The translations under genes and the position numbers were made by a program. The notes below the pieces were generated by a model. It had not been told where the DNA came from, did no database searches, and was given only the letters and a program-made list of their open reading frames with translations. Positions 15,401 through 22,261 of a stretch of 64,000 nucleotides of DNA are shown piece after piece. Numbering within the stretch: position 1 is the first letter of the stretch; each line of letters begins with the position of its first letter. Source of the stretch: Clostridia bacterium (GTDB lineage: Bacteria; Bacillota; Clostridia; Christensenellales; Borkfalkiaceae); the NCBI GenBank assembly GCA_017463325.1, contig JAFTPK010000002.1:62001-126000 (forward strand). Reading direction: 5' to 3'.

Positions 15401-16486
15401 ATGTCCTATTTCGATCGGGAAAAAGTGAATACGAATAAGCCCGAGCCTATTATTCTCGGGATTGAAAGCTCGTGTGACGAAACGGCGGCGGCTGTTATCA
15501 GGGGCAGAAAAATTTTGTCCGACGAGATTGCCTCCTCCGCAAGCGTGCAAGCGCAATTCGGCGGGGTCGTGCCCGAGCTTGCCTCTCGCGCCCATTCGGA
15601 CGAGATTGAGGCGGTGGTGCTCCGCGCGGTGAAGAACGCGGGGATAGGTTTTGACGAGATCGACGCGATTGCCGTTACCTACGGGGCGGGGCTTTTAGGG
15701 GCGCTCCTTGTAGGGGTGTCCTTTGCCAAAGCACTTGCGTATGCTTTAAAAAAACCGCTAATCGCCGTCAATCATATCCGCGGGCATATTTCCGCGGCGT
15801 ATTTGGATTGCCCGACTTTAAAGCCTCCTTTTGTCACGCTGCTTGCCAGCGGTGGACATACGGCGGTGCTGTATTCGGGTTCGGAGGCGGAATTTGAAAT
15901 TCTCGGCGCGACGCTCGACGACGCGGCGGGCGAGGCGTTTGACAAGGTGGCAAGGGTGTTGGGGTTGAAATACCCCGGCGGGCCTAACATTCAACGACTT
16001 GCTCTCGAAGGAAAGCCCGTCGTGCCTATGCCCAAAATGTTTAAGGGGAGCGGTGGCTACAATTTTACGTACAGCGGCTTGAAAACGGCTGTTATCAATT
16101 ATTGTCACACCAAAGATCAAAAGGGAGAGGAGTATTCCAAGGCAGACGTTGCCGCCTCTTTTCAATGCGCAGCGGTGGACGTGCTTGTGAAAAAGGCGGT
16201 TGGCGCGGCGCAAGAAAAAGGGGTAAAAACGATCACCGTCGGCGGTGGGGTCGCGGCGAACGACTATCTTCGCACTCGCCTGACGGAGGAATGTAAAAAG
16301 CGTGGCTTTACCCTCGTTTTGCCCGAAAAACGCTACTGTACGGACAACGCCGCTATGATCGCGGCGGAGGGCTTAGTACAGTATCGACTTGGGAATTTCG
16401 CGGATATGAGCTTGACTGCCAAGGCGTCGATCCCGCTTGCGGCGACGCTGGTTACGCCGCAGTCTAAGCGGCAAAAGGTGGATTGA
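15401..16486 (+). CDS. tsaD: tRNA N6-adenosine threonylcarbamoyltransferase TsaD
   Basis: 361 residues. TsaD transfers the threonylcarbamoyl group to A37 of ANN-decoding tRNAs, with TsaB, TsaE and TsaC. Visible are LGIESSCDETAAAV near residue 19, the metal-binding His pair in VNHIRGH (about 121-127), ASGGHTAV near 150, and GGGVAANDYLR near 283. The N-terminal extension of about 14 residues before LGIESS is a little longer than usual. The start ATG has AGAGGG in front. The predicted exporter gene begins 1 nt after its stop, so they share a transcript. None of the TsaB/E/C genes is in the window. Confidence 0.95.
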   Translation: MSYFDREKVNTNKPEPIILGIESSCDETAAAVIRGRKILSDEIASSASVQAQFGGVVPELASRAHSDEIEAVVLRAVKNAGIGFDEIDAIAVTYGAGLLGALLVGVSFAKALAYALKKPLIAVNHIRGHISAAYLDCPTLKPPFVTLLASGGHTAVLYSGSEAEFEILGATLDDAAGEAFDKVARVLGLKYPGGPNIQRLALEGKPVVPMPKMFKGSGGYNFTYSGLKTAVINYCHTKDQKGEEYSKADVAASFQCAAVDVLVKKAVGAAQEKGVKTITVGGGVAANDYLRTRLTEECKKRGFTLVLPEKRYCTDNAAMIAAEGLVQYRLGNFADMSLTAKASIPLAATLVTPQSKRQKVD

Positions 16487-16487
16487 T

Positions 16488-17447
16488 ATGTGGCATAAAT
16501 TTTTGCACAGCGTAGAGCACGCGGCGGTTGATACGCTGCCCATTTTGCCGTGGCTCATTCTCATTTATATCGTAATTGAGCTACTCGAAAATAAAACGAA
16601 CCTTGCCAAAGGCAATCGGTTGGGCGGTCGGCTTGGCCCCCTTGTCGGGTCGGCGACGGGGTTAATTCCGCAATGCGGGTTTTCCGTTTTGGCGGCAAAG
16701 CTGTTCGAGCAAAAGTATATTACCGTCGGTACCTTGATCGCAATCTTTCTTTCAACGAGCGACGAGGCTTTTATCGTCCTGCTCTCCTCGGGTGCCCAAG
16801 GCGCGGCGGTGGTGTTGCCTATTATAGCGGTCAAAGTTCTTGTCGGCGTGGCGGTTGGCTATGCCGTGGACGGGGCTTTGAAGCTGGTTGGACGGGGGCA
16901 GGTACGCCTTGACGTGAGTGCGCTTGCCTCGGTGACGGGCGAGAAAAAGCCGCAAACGGTACACGAAATATTTATGCTCCGCTACTATGAGGGAATGGCA
17001 ATCGAAGAGGGCTGTTCTTGCGGGCGGGAGCACGAGGAGGGCAAGCCGTTTAAAACGTACGTGCTCAATCCTTTACTCCATTCTTTAAAAGTCGCGGCGT
17101 TTATTTTGCTCGTCAATTTTGTGCTGACCTTTTTGATCGAGCTTGTGGGCGAGGAAAGATTTGCGGCGTTGATCAGCGGCAATTTTTTCTTGCAGCCTTT
17201 CCTTGCGGCGGCGATCGGGCTGATCCCCAACTGTGCCTCTTCCGTCGTAATCACCACGAGCTATTTAGAGGGCGGGATTGCGTTCGGTTCTTGCGTGGCG
17301 GGGCTTTGTGCTAACGCGGGGCTGGGATTTGTCGTGCTTTTGAAAAACACGCGGCGGTGGAAACGAAATCTTTTGCTGATTGCCGTTTGTTATGCGGTGG
17401 CGGTGGTCGTAGGGCTAATTCTCAACGCCCTGCCTTTGCCTTTTTGA
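16488..17447 (+). CDS. Predicted polytopic heavy-metal exporter (ArsP_2-like / putative manganese transporter)
   Basis: 319 residues with about ten hydrophobic segments. Two internal blocks look alike: GLIPQCGFSVLAAKLFEQKYITVGTLIAIFLSTSDEA (first half) and GLIPNCASSVVITTSYLEGGIAFGSCVAGLCANAG (second half), each with a Cys after Pro, which fits the inverted-repeat permease family annotated as ArsP_2 or putative manganese transporter. The central loop carries EEGCSCGREHEEG, a Cys/His-rich patch able to bind metal. ATG 16488 has AAAAGGTGG upstream, 1 nt after tsaD. The transported ion is not known from sequence. Confidence 0.78.
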   Translation: MWHKFLHSVEHAAVDTLPILPWLILIYIVIELLENKTNLAKGNRLGGRLGPLVGSATGLIPQCGFSVLAAKLFEQKYITVGTLIAIFLSTSDEAFIVLLSSGAQGAAVVLPIIAVKVLVGVAVGYAVDGALKLVGRGQVRLDVSALASVTGEKKPQTVHEIFMLRYYEGMAIEEGCSCGREHEEGKPFKTYVLNPLLHSLKVAAFILLVNFVLTFLIELVGEERFAALISGNFFLQPFLAAAIGLIPNCASSVVITTSYLEGGIAFGSCVAGLCANAGLGFVVLLKNTRRWKRNLLLIAVCYAVAVVVGLILNALPLPF

Positions 17448-17455
17448 AGAAAGCT

Positions 17456-17482
17456 GTTTAAAATAGGACGGTTGTGCGGTAT
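17456..17482 (+). promoter_or_regulatory. Candidate alternative-sigma (SigB/SigF-like) promoter of the sigma module
   Basis: GTTTAA (17456-17461), 15-nt spacer, CGGTAT (17477-17482), close to the SigB pattern GTTTAA-12..14-GGGTAT. A TATAAT sits at 17484-17489 but has no good -35 at 17 nt. Autoregulation by the encoded sigma factor is an inference. Confidence 0.4.
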
Positions 17483-17507
17483 ATATAATTAAGGAGGATC
17501 TTTACCT

Positions 17508-17813
17508 ATGAAAGAAGTGAATATTTTGGAAACGAAAGAAAACGAGTTGACGGTGTGCCTTTCGGGGGATATTGACGCGGGCAATGCCGACGCCTTTTTG
17601 GCGGAAGTGACGGCGGCGTACGGCGAGGGGAAAGACCTCGTCTTTGATTGTAAGGAGCTTGCGTTTATTGATTCCACGACCCTTGGTACTTTTGTCAAGA
17701 TTTTTAAAAGAACGCAGGCTGACGGCAAAAAAATGAAGCTTGTTGCCTTGCCGCAAAAGATTAAAAAGCTGTTAGTGATTTGCGCGCTTGATACTATGAT
17801 GGAGATCGAATAA
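17508..17813 (+). CDS. STAS-domain anti-anti-sigma factor (SpoIIAA/RsbV type)
   Basis: 101 residues, a single STAS domain. Anti-anti-sigma factors bind and displace an anti-sigma kinase unless phosphorylated on a conserved Ser or Thr. The key site reads FIDSTTLGTFVK (about residues 51-62), with Ser/Thr at the expected position after the Asp. The first strand pair, ELTVCLSGDIDAGNADAF, is also typical. AAGGAGGATC lies 7-8 nt before the ATG. It is the first gene of a four-gene module with two HATPase-type proteins and a sigma factor, which is the classic partner-switching arrangement. Confidence 0.88.
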   Translation: MKEVNILETKENELTVCLSGDIDAGNADAFLAEVTAAYGEGKDLVFDCKELAFIDSTTLGTFVKIFKRTQADGKKMKLVALPQKIKKLLVICALDTMMEIE

Positions 17814-17814
17814 G

Positions 17815-18171
17815 ATGGAAAAATTTTCTATAAAAACGCCGCTGACGGGCGAATATTTGACCACCGTGCGTTTGACGACGGGTGGGCTTTGCGCGCTTGC
17901 GGGATTCGATTTGGACAGCGCGGAGGATTTTAAGGTGTGCGTGACGGAAAGTCTACTCATTTTAAAAAGAAACGGCTATAAAAGCGCAAGCGTAGAGTTT
18001 ACCGTAGGAGAGGCGCTTGCGTGCAGACTTGTCGGTGAGGACGAGTGTGGACAGCGGGAAAACGGCGTAGAGGACGAGATTTCCTACGCTTTGCTTTCTG
18101 CATTATTAGGAAACGCGGAGTTTGAAAAGGACGAAAACGGAAGAGTGAAAACGATCGTATTCGAGGGTTGA
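17815..18171 (+). CDS. Anti-sigma factor of the SpoIIAB/RsbW fold with degenerate ATP site
   Basis: 118 residues, in the operon position of SpoIIAB/RsbW, 1 nt after the STAS gene. The region FKVCVTESLLILKRNGYKSASVEF aligns with the N-box helix of these kinases, but the Mg-binding Asn four residues after the Glu is replaced by Ile. I see no DxGxG box and no GxGL-type second glycine box. It is therefore either a sigma-binding protein without kinase activity or a highly diverged member. Family assignment rests on position, size and the N-box-like helix. The HATPase gene at the end of the operon keeps more of the motifs. Confidence 0.65.
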   Translation: MEKFSIKTPLTGEYLTTVRLTTGGLCALAGFDLDSAEDFKVCVTESLLILKRNGYKSASVEFTVGEALACRLVGEDECGQRENGVEDEISYALLSALLGNAEFEKDENGRVKTIVFEG

Positions 18172-18173
18172 CG

Positions 18174-18905
18174 GTGGAAGAACAGAGCTACGAGCTGATT
18201 AAAAAATACAGAGAAACGGGGGACGTTTCCTATCGGAACCGTTTTGCTGAGAAGTATCTGTACATAGCCGAGATCCTCGCCAAAAAGTTCGTGGGCAGAG
18301 GGGTGCCGTATGACGACCTATACCAAGAGGCGTCGCTTTCCCTTTTGCGCGGGATCGAACGCTTTGATCCTGAAAAAGGCGTGCAGTTTTCTACCTTTAT
18401 CACCCCGACGATCACGGGAGAATTGAAAAATTATTTCCGTGACAAGATGCGTATGATTAAGCCGCCGCGGAGAATGAGCGAGATCCATATCGCAGCGAAG
18501 AAATTTTCCGAAAAGCAATTAGCGGCGACGGGAGAAAAGCCGACGATCGGCGAGATCGCACGGGCGTTGAAGGTGGAAGAGGAAGAGGTGGTCCGCGCCA
18601 TGGAAATCGGGGCGACCCTTTCCTTGGACGGCATGACGGAAAGCGAGAGCGACGACGGCTTGTCCTTACACGAAAAGCTGCCCGCGGAAAACGTCGGGTT
18701 TGAGGAATTTGAAACCCGCGAAACTCTTTTCGCAGCCATGAAAAATTTCTCGGAGGCAGAGAAAAAACTGATTGCTTACCGTTTTTCCGAGGGGCTTTCA
18801 CAAATGGAAACAGCCAAGCGGCTGGGGGTTTCACAAATGTTCGTATCCCGTACCGAACGAAAGGTGCTGCAAAAACTCAAAGAAGAGCTTAGCGAGAAAA
18901 TTTGA
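18174..18905 (+). CDS. RNA polymerase sigma factor of the SigB/SigF/SigG group
   Basis: 243 residues, normal for the group. Region 2 reads YDDLYQEASLSLLRGIERFDPEKGVQFSTFITPTITGELKNYFRD (about 45-90). A region 3 helix set (KPTIGEIARALKVEEEEV) and region 4 HTH (GLSQMETAKRLGVSQMFVSRTERK, about 204-227) follow. I prefer GTG 18174 because GAGGG lies 6 nt upstream; the TTG at 18168 overlaps the previous stop and has no spacing for its ribosome site. It is in one operon with its presumed anti-sigma and anti-anti-sigma factors. Whether it controls sporulation or general stress cannot be told from this window. Confidence 0.92.
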   Translation: MEEQSYELIKKYRETGDVSYRNRFAEKYLYIAEILAKKFVGRGVPYDDLYQEASLSLLRGIERFDPEKGVQFSTFITPTITGELKNYFRDKMRMIKPPRRMSEIHIAAKKFSEKQLAATGEKPTIGEIARALKVEEEEVVRAMEIGATLSLDGMTESESDDGLSLHEKLPAENVGFEEFETRETLFAAMKNFSEAEKKLIAYRFSEGLSQMETAKRLGVSQMFVSRTERKVLQKLKEELSEKI

Positions 18906-18907
18906 AG

Positions 18908-19267
18908 ATGATGAAATATACGGTGAACAACTTGATCGAGCTGAACGCGGCGACCAAAGCGATACACGCCTTTTTATTACAGGGCGGCGTGCCGCTTGAA
19001 CTCGCTTTTGACAGTCGATTGATCGTCAGCGAGCTTGCGGGGAACGTTTTAAAACACGCCCGTAGCGTTGCGCGTGTGGAGGTGCGGATAGAAAACGGTC
19101 GGATAGAGCTTACCGTTCATGCCGAAAACGGCGCGCTTCCTCCCGAACGGTCGGCTTGTTCGTCGGTAACGGCTGAGGGGGGCAGAGGGCTATTCCTCGT
19201 CGATAAGCTGTCCGCGCGTCGTTTTTTGACGGAGGACGGCGGCGTGAGGGTTTGGATAGAACTGTAA
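18908..19267 (+). CDS. Second HATPase-type anti-sigma factor/serine kinase (RsbW-like)
   Basis: 119 residues. The N-box is well kept: IVSELAGNVLKHA (about residues 39-51) holds Glu and, four residues on, Asn. A second glycine box reads GGRGLFLVDKLS near residue 95. The first glycine box is weak (HAENGA). The fold is the GHKL-type ATPase of SpoIIAB/RsbW kinases, and this copy is more likely than the upstream one to bind ATP. ATG 18908 follows the sigma stop by 2 nt; an overlapping TTG at 18902 is possible and the ribosome site is weak, so coupling is likely. A strong terminator ends the operon. Confidence 0.75.
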   Translation: MMKYTVNNLIELNAATKAIHAFLLQGGVPLELAFDSRLIVSELAGNVLKHARSVARVEVRIENGRIELTVHAENGALPPERSACSSVTAEGGRGLFLVDKLSARRFLTEDGGVRVWIEL

Positions 19268-19310
19268 AAAAGCTTTGCGGCAGAGTCAAGATAACAAGAT
19301 AATAAATAAT

Positions 19311-19349
19311 AAAAAAGCCTCGTTTCCTTGTTGGAAGCGAGGCTTTTTA
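19311..19349. terminator. Bidirectional terminator between convergent operons
   Basis: Stem AAGCCTCG/CGAGGCTT extended by TCC/GGA, with A-run left and TTTTT right. Confidence 0.85.
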
Positions 19350-19363
19350 GTTGTGTTAGAGAT

Positions 19364-20836
19364 TTACATTCTAATCGCGAACTGATAGAGCTTGTTAAGA
19401 AGCTCGTCAGAAAGTCTTTCGCGGATAGAACCGAGGTTGATGAACACCTTGTTGAAGAATTCCTTGTTGTCGCCGCCCACGGTGTATTCGGGGATATTGC
19501 CCATTTCGCCCTTATATTTGAGAATGAACAATTCGGTGAATTGCGCTCTTTCCGCGCTCGTCAAAGACGCAACGAACGGATCGAAGCTTCTGGAATTATA
19601 GTAGTCGTAGTCAGCCGTAACTGCTTCGGGAGCGGGTTCCGCCTGTGCTTCTTCCACCGCTTCAAAGTCGGGAGTTTCTTCTTCGATTTCTTCAACGGGA
19701 ACTTCTTCTACGAGAGTTGCGCCGTCGTCTTCTTCCACGACTTCCGTTTCAACGGCTTCTGCTTCCAGCGCCGCTGCTTTTGCTTTCTTCGCTTTCTTAC
19801 GGTTGACGCTTACGGCGAGCGACTGAACGATCAACTGCAAAAGTGCAGCCGCCGCAACAACCCCACCGAAGAAGATGATGCCGACGTATTTGCTGTTCAT
19901 AAGCGCCGCGAAGATGAAGAACGCACCGATCAAAAGCAGGAGCACCGTACGAACGATATCCGCGCCGTAAACTTTCTTGACGGACAGGCTGTGCAAAGCG
20001 ATCACGTAGGATACCGCCGTAATAGCAATGATCGCCGCGGTGACGATCAGAGCGATCAAACCGCTCGTGCCGCCGGCAAGGATCAAGCTAAGAACGTGGC
20101 TTGCAAGAGCAACGTAGATGAGCGCAACCGCCGTGGTGGCAATCGTCGTAAACAGAAGAATGAGCGTACCGAGGAAGATGTGCTTTTTCGCGCGAATTGC
20201 CGAATAGATAAAGTAAGCAAGGAAAGAAACGCTTGCGATCGCGTATGCGATAAGATCGAATACGATTACGAATTGGTCACCGCTCAAATACAAGCCGAGG
20301 GTCAACATCCAGGTTCCGTAAATGAAATATGTAGCGAAGTTTACGCCTGCAATGCAACGGGCAAGGGCAGGAGCCGCTTTCCCCGAGAACAGGGCAATGA
20401 TCGCAAGGATCACGGTGATCACCATAACGACGGCGATCGCGTAAACGAGAATACTCGAAAGAGCGCCGATATTGCCAGAGCCTGCAAGGCTGGGCAAGAA
20501 ACCGAATACTTTAAATTCGGGTGCGGTTGCAGCGGCTCCCGTAATACCTGCGTAAAGCTCCGTCAAGTTGCCTTTTACGCCGAACGCGGCAAGGATAACG
20601 TTCAACAGGTTCTGTTCATTGCTAATCACATACGCGCTTTCGCCTGCGTATACGACGCAAATTCCGAGAAGGAAGCAAGCTACGACGGGAATTGCCGCAA
20701 ACAGGAGCGCGAAAATACGGCTCATTACGTGCTTGGGCTGCTTTTTCCCTTCGGTAACCTTACCGTCGGTGGCGAGAATTTCTTTCAATTCTTCGTTCGT
20801 TGCTTCGATTTCGATAGCTTTGTTCTTTTTGCTCAT
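19364..20836 (-). CDS. Large polytopic membrane protein with acidic linker and conserved-looking C-terminal domain, unknown function
   Basis: 490 residues. A charged cytosolic N terminus (about 40 residues) is followed by roughly eight to ten hydrophobic helices up to about residue 345, then a Lys/Ala-rich stop-transfer stretch (NRKKAKKAKAAALEAEAVE), a strongly acidic linker, and a compact C-terminal domain (from about 415) with YNSRSFDPFVASLTSAERAQFTELFILKYKGEM. The tail looks like a folded soluble domain and not a disordered end. I recall similar tails in gut Clostridia but no assigned function. It is a single-gene unit with its own consensus promoter and a terminator. A long opposite-strand frame over it is an artefact of codon usage. 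Confidence 0.7.
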   Translation of the reverse strand: MSKKNKAIEIEATNEELKEILATDGKVTEGKKQPKHVMSRIFALLFAAIPVVACFLLGICVVYAGESAYVISNEQNLLNVILAAFGVKGNLTELYAGITGAAATAPEFKVFGFLPSLAGSGNIGALSSILVYAIAVVMVITVILAIIALFSGKAAPALARCIAGVNFATYFIYGTWMLTLGLYLSGDQFVIVFDLIAYAIASVSFLAYFIYSAIRAKKHIFLGTLILLFTTIATTAVALIYVALASHVLSLILAGGTSGLIALIVTAAIIAITAVSYVIALHSLSVKKVYGADIVRTVLLLLIGAFFIFAALMNSKYVGIIFFGGVVAAAALLQLIVQSLAVSVNRKKAKKAKAAALEAEAVETEVVEEDDGATLVEEVPVEEIEEETPDFEAVEEAQAEPAPEAVTADYDYYNSRSFDPFVASLTSAERAQFTELFILKYKGEMGNIPEYTVGGDNKEFFNKVFINLGSIRERLSDELLNKLYQFAIRM

Positions 20837-20937
20837 AAGAAATCTCCTTGAAAATTATAGGGTACTTTGAAAGACCGTCGTTTTACTTCGCGCATGCGCG
20901 CGCGTCAAAAAGACATAGTGTTACAACGATTTATATT

Positions 20938-20966
20938 ATTATAGCATGTTTATTTTGACTTGTCAA
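20938..20966 (-). promoter_or_regulatory. Consensus SigA promoter of the 490-residue membrane protein
   Basis: Minus strand: TTGACA (20966-20961), 17-nt spacer, TATAAT (20943-20938). The leader is about 95 nt and includes an alternating GC tract near 20889-20905. Confidence 0.85.
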
Positions 20967-21037
20967 TACCTTAAAAATATTTTTCTCAACTTTTCTTGAA
21001 AAATTTTTACAAAAAACGCCGATAAGCGTAAAAGTTC

Positions 21038-21066
21038 TTGAAATTTTTTTCAACTTGCGGTATAAT
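21038..21066 (+). promoter_or_regulatory. SigA-type promoter of the CdaR-like regulator
   Basis: TTGAAA (21038-21043), 17-nt spacer, TATAAT (21061-21066). Confidence 0.8.
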
Positions 21067-21096
21067 AATGAAAAGATATCAAAGGAGCAGACGGTT

Positions 21097-22080
21097 ATGA
21101 GGGAAAAAATTGCCGCGGAGGTGGCGGAGCGTTTCGGCGTTACGATTGCGTGTGAACGGGCCTCTTCCGCAAAATCGGGCGTATGGCAAGAAGAGGGGGT
21201 CACCAAATTCTCCTTCTCTTATAAAAACGCCGCGTACGTCGCCGCTTTACAGGGCGAGGACGAAAGAGCGAATGCTCTTGCAAAATTACTCGTTTCCTAT
21301 TTCGACCACCGTGAGGATACGCAAGCGGAGCTTTCCAAGACGGAGCGTTTAAAGGGAATTCTCCTCGGCGAAACCTCTTCGGCGGGCGTGTATCGGTTTA
21401 TGTCCAAATACGCCGTGAAAAATTCGGCGTGCTTTGCCCTCGCCGTCACGACTCCTAAGCTCCTTGACGAAACGGTGGCTATTCTCAGTCAGTACGAGGA
21501 AAACGACGCCGACGAGGTGGTGAAAATGACCGACGGGCTTTGCGCGATTGTCAAATTCGTCGGCGAATCGGAGGAAAACGAATACCATTCCGCGACCGAA
21601 TACGCTGATTTTGTCGCGCAGTCGCTCAAAGAAGAATTAGGAATTGACGTGTCCGTGGGAGTGGGGCCGACGGTGAGAGAGCTGAAAGACGTTTCCGTTT
21701 CCTACGCACAGGCGGCAAGCGCCCTCCGTTACGCCGAAGTATTCGGCGCAAAAGGACAGGTACATTCCTATCGCGAGTTTATGCTCGTGAAAATGTTAGA
21801 GGACGCTTCCGTACAAAAATTAGAGGAATATTTGTCGCAGCTCACCGACGACTCGGCAAAGGAAATTTTTGAGGACGAGGAAATGCTCTCGACGGCAGAG
21901 GAATTTTTACAGCATAATTTGAACGCCGCAGAAACCTCGCGCAATTTATATATGCATCGAAACACGCTTTTATACCGTTTGGATAAGATTGAAAAGGCAA
22001 CGGGACTGAATATTCGGCAGTTTTCCGACGCCGTTTCGTTCAGGGTGCTTACCGTGCTTTATAAGCTGTTGGGAAAATAA
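21097..22080 (+). CDS. CdaR/PucR-family transcriptional regulator
   Basis: 327 residues. The C-terminal end has the PucR/CdaR HTH: FLQHNLNAAETSRNLYMHRNTLLYRLDKIEKATGLNIRQFSDAVSFRV (about residues 267-315), with the diagnostic NLYMHRNTLLYRL core. In front is a GGDEF-like CdaR domain (about 110-235), seen in DVSVGVGPTVRELKDVSVSYAQAASALRYA. Such proteins respond to small molecules, often sugar diacids or purine products; the ligand here is unknown. ATG 21097 has AAAGGAGC upstream. It is transcribed alone, divergent from the membrane protein gene, so its target is not evident. Confidence 0.85.
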   Translation: MREKIAAEVAERFGVTIACERASSAKSGVWQEEGVTKFSFSYKNAAYVAALQGEDERANALAKLLVSYFDHREDTQAELSKTERLKGILLGETSSAGVYRFMSKYAVKNSACFALAVTTPKLLDETVAILSQYEENDADEVVKMTDGLCAIVKFVGESEENEYHSATEYADFVAQSLKEELGIDVSVGVGPTVRELKDVSVSYAQAASALRYAEVFGAKGQVHSYREFMLVKMLEDASVQKLEEYLSQLTDDSAKEIFEDEEMLSTAEEFLQHNLNAAETSRNLYMHRNTLLYRLDKIEKATGLNIRQFSDAVSFRVLTVLYKLLGK

Positions 22081-22090
22081 TAGAATAAAA

Positions 22091-22136
22091 CAAAGCCGCG
22101 TCCCCGTTTATATTCGGAGGCGCGGCTCTGTTTTTG
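22091..22136 (+). terminator. Intrinsic terminator after the CdaR-like gene
   Basis: GC-rich stem GCCGCG/CGCGGC with an extended upper part, followed by CTGTTTTT. Confidence 0.75.
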
Positions 22137-22212
22137 TGGAGGTTGTGTTAGAGAAGAAACTTTATGCGTTTATTATAACGCGTGTTTGCGTTCGTTTTAT
22201 AAGCGTTTTGTG

Positions 22213-22258
22213 AAAAGGAGCTGAAAAATCTTTCGATCTTTCAACTCCTTTTTTTTAC
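22213..22258 (-). terminator. Terminator of the mutase-transketolase gene
   Basis: Minus strand: stem AAAAGGAG-TTGAAA paired with TTTCA-GCTCCTTTT around a 12-nt loop, ending in a short T-run. The plus strand has a longer T-run, so it may be bidirectional. Confidence 0.65.
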
Positions 22259-22261
22259 TTT

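Noticed and set aside
15758..15780. Loss of the Glu in the TsaD HxEGH-like motif (VNHIRGH)
   Set aside because: The two metal-binding His are intact and the residue between them varies in Bacillota TsaD, so it is not evidence of a defect.
19328..20851. 507-codon plus-strand frame over the 490-residue membrane protein gene
   Set aside because: It is a mirror of codon usage, with Arg/Asp/Asn-rich nonsense and no ribosome site; the minus strand has promoter, ribosome site and membrane helices.
20889..20905. Alternating GC tract as a Z-DNA or origin element
   Set aside because: Too short and isolated; it has no DnaA boxes or repeat context.
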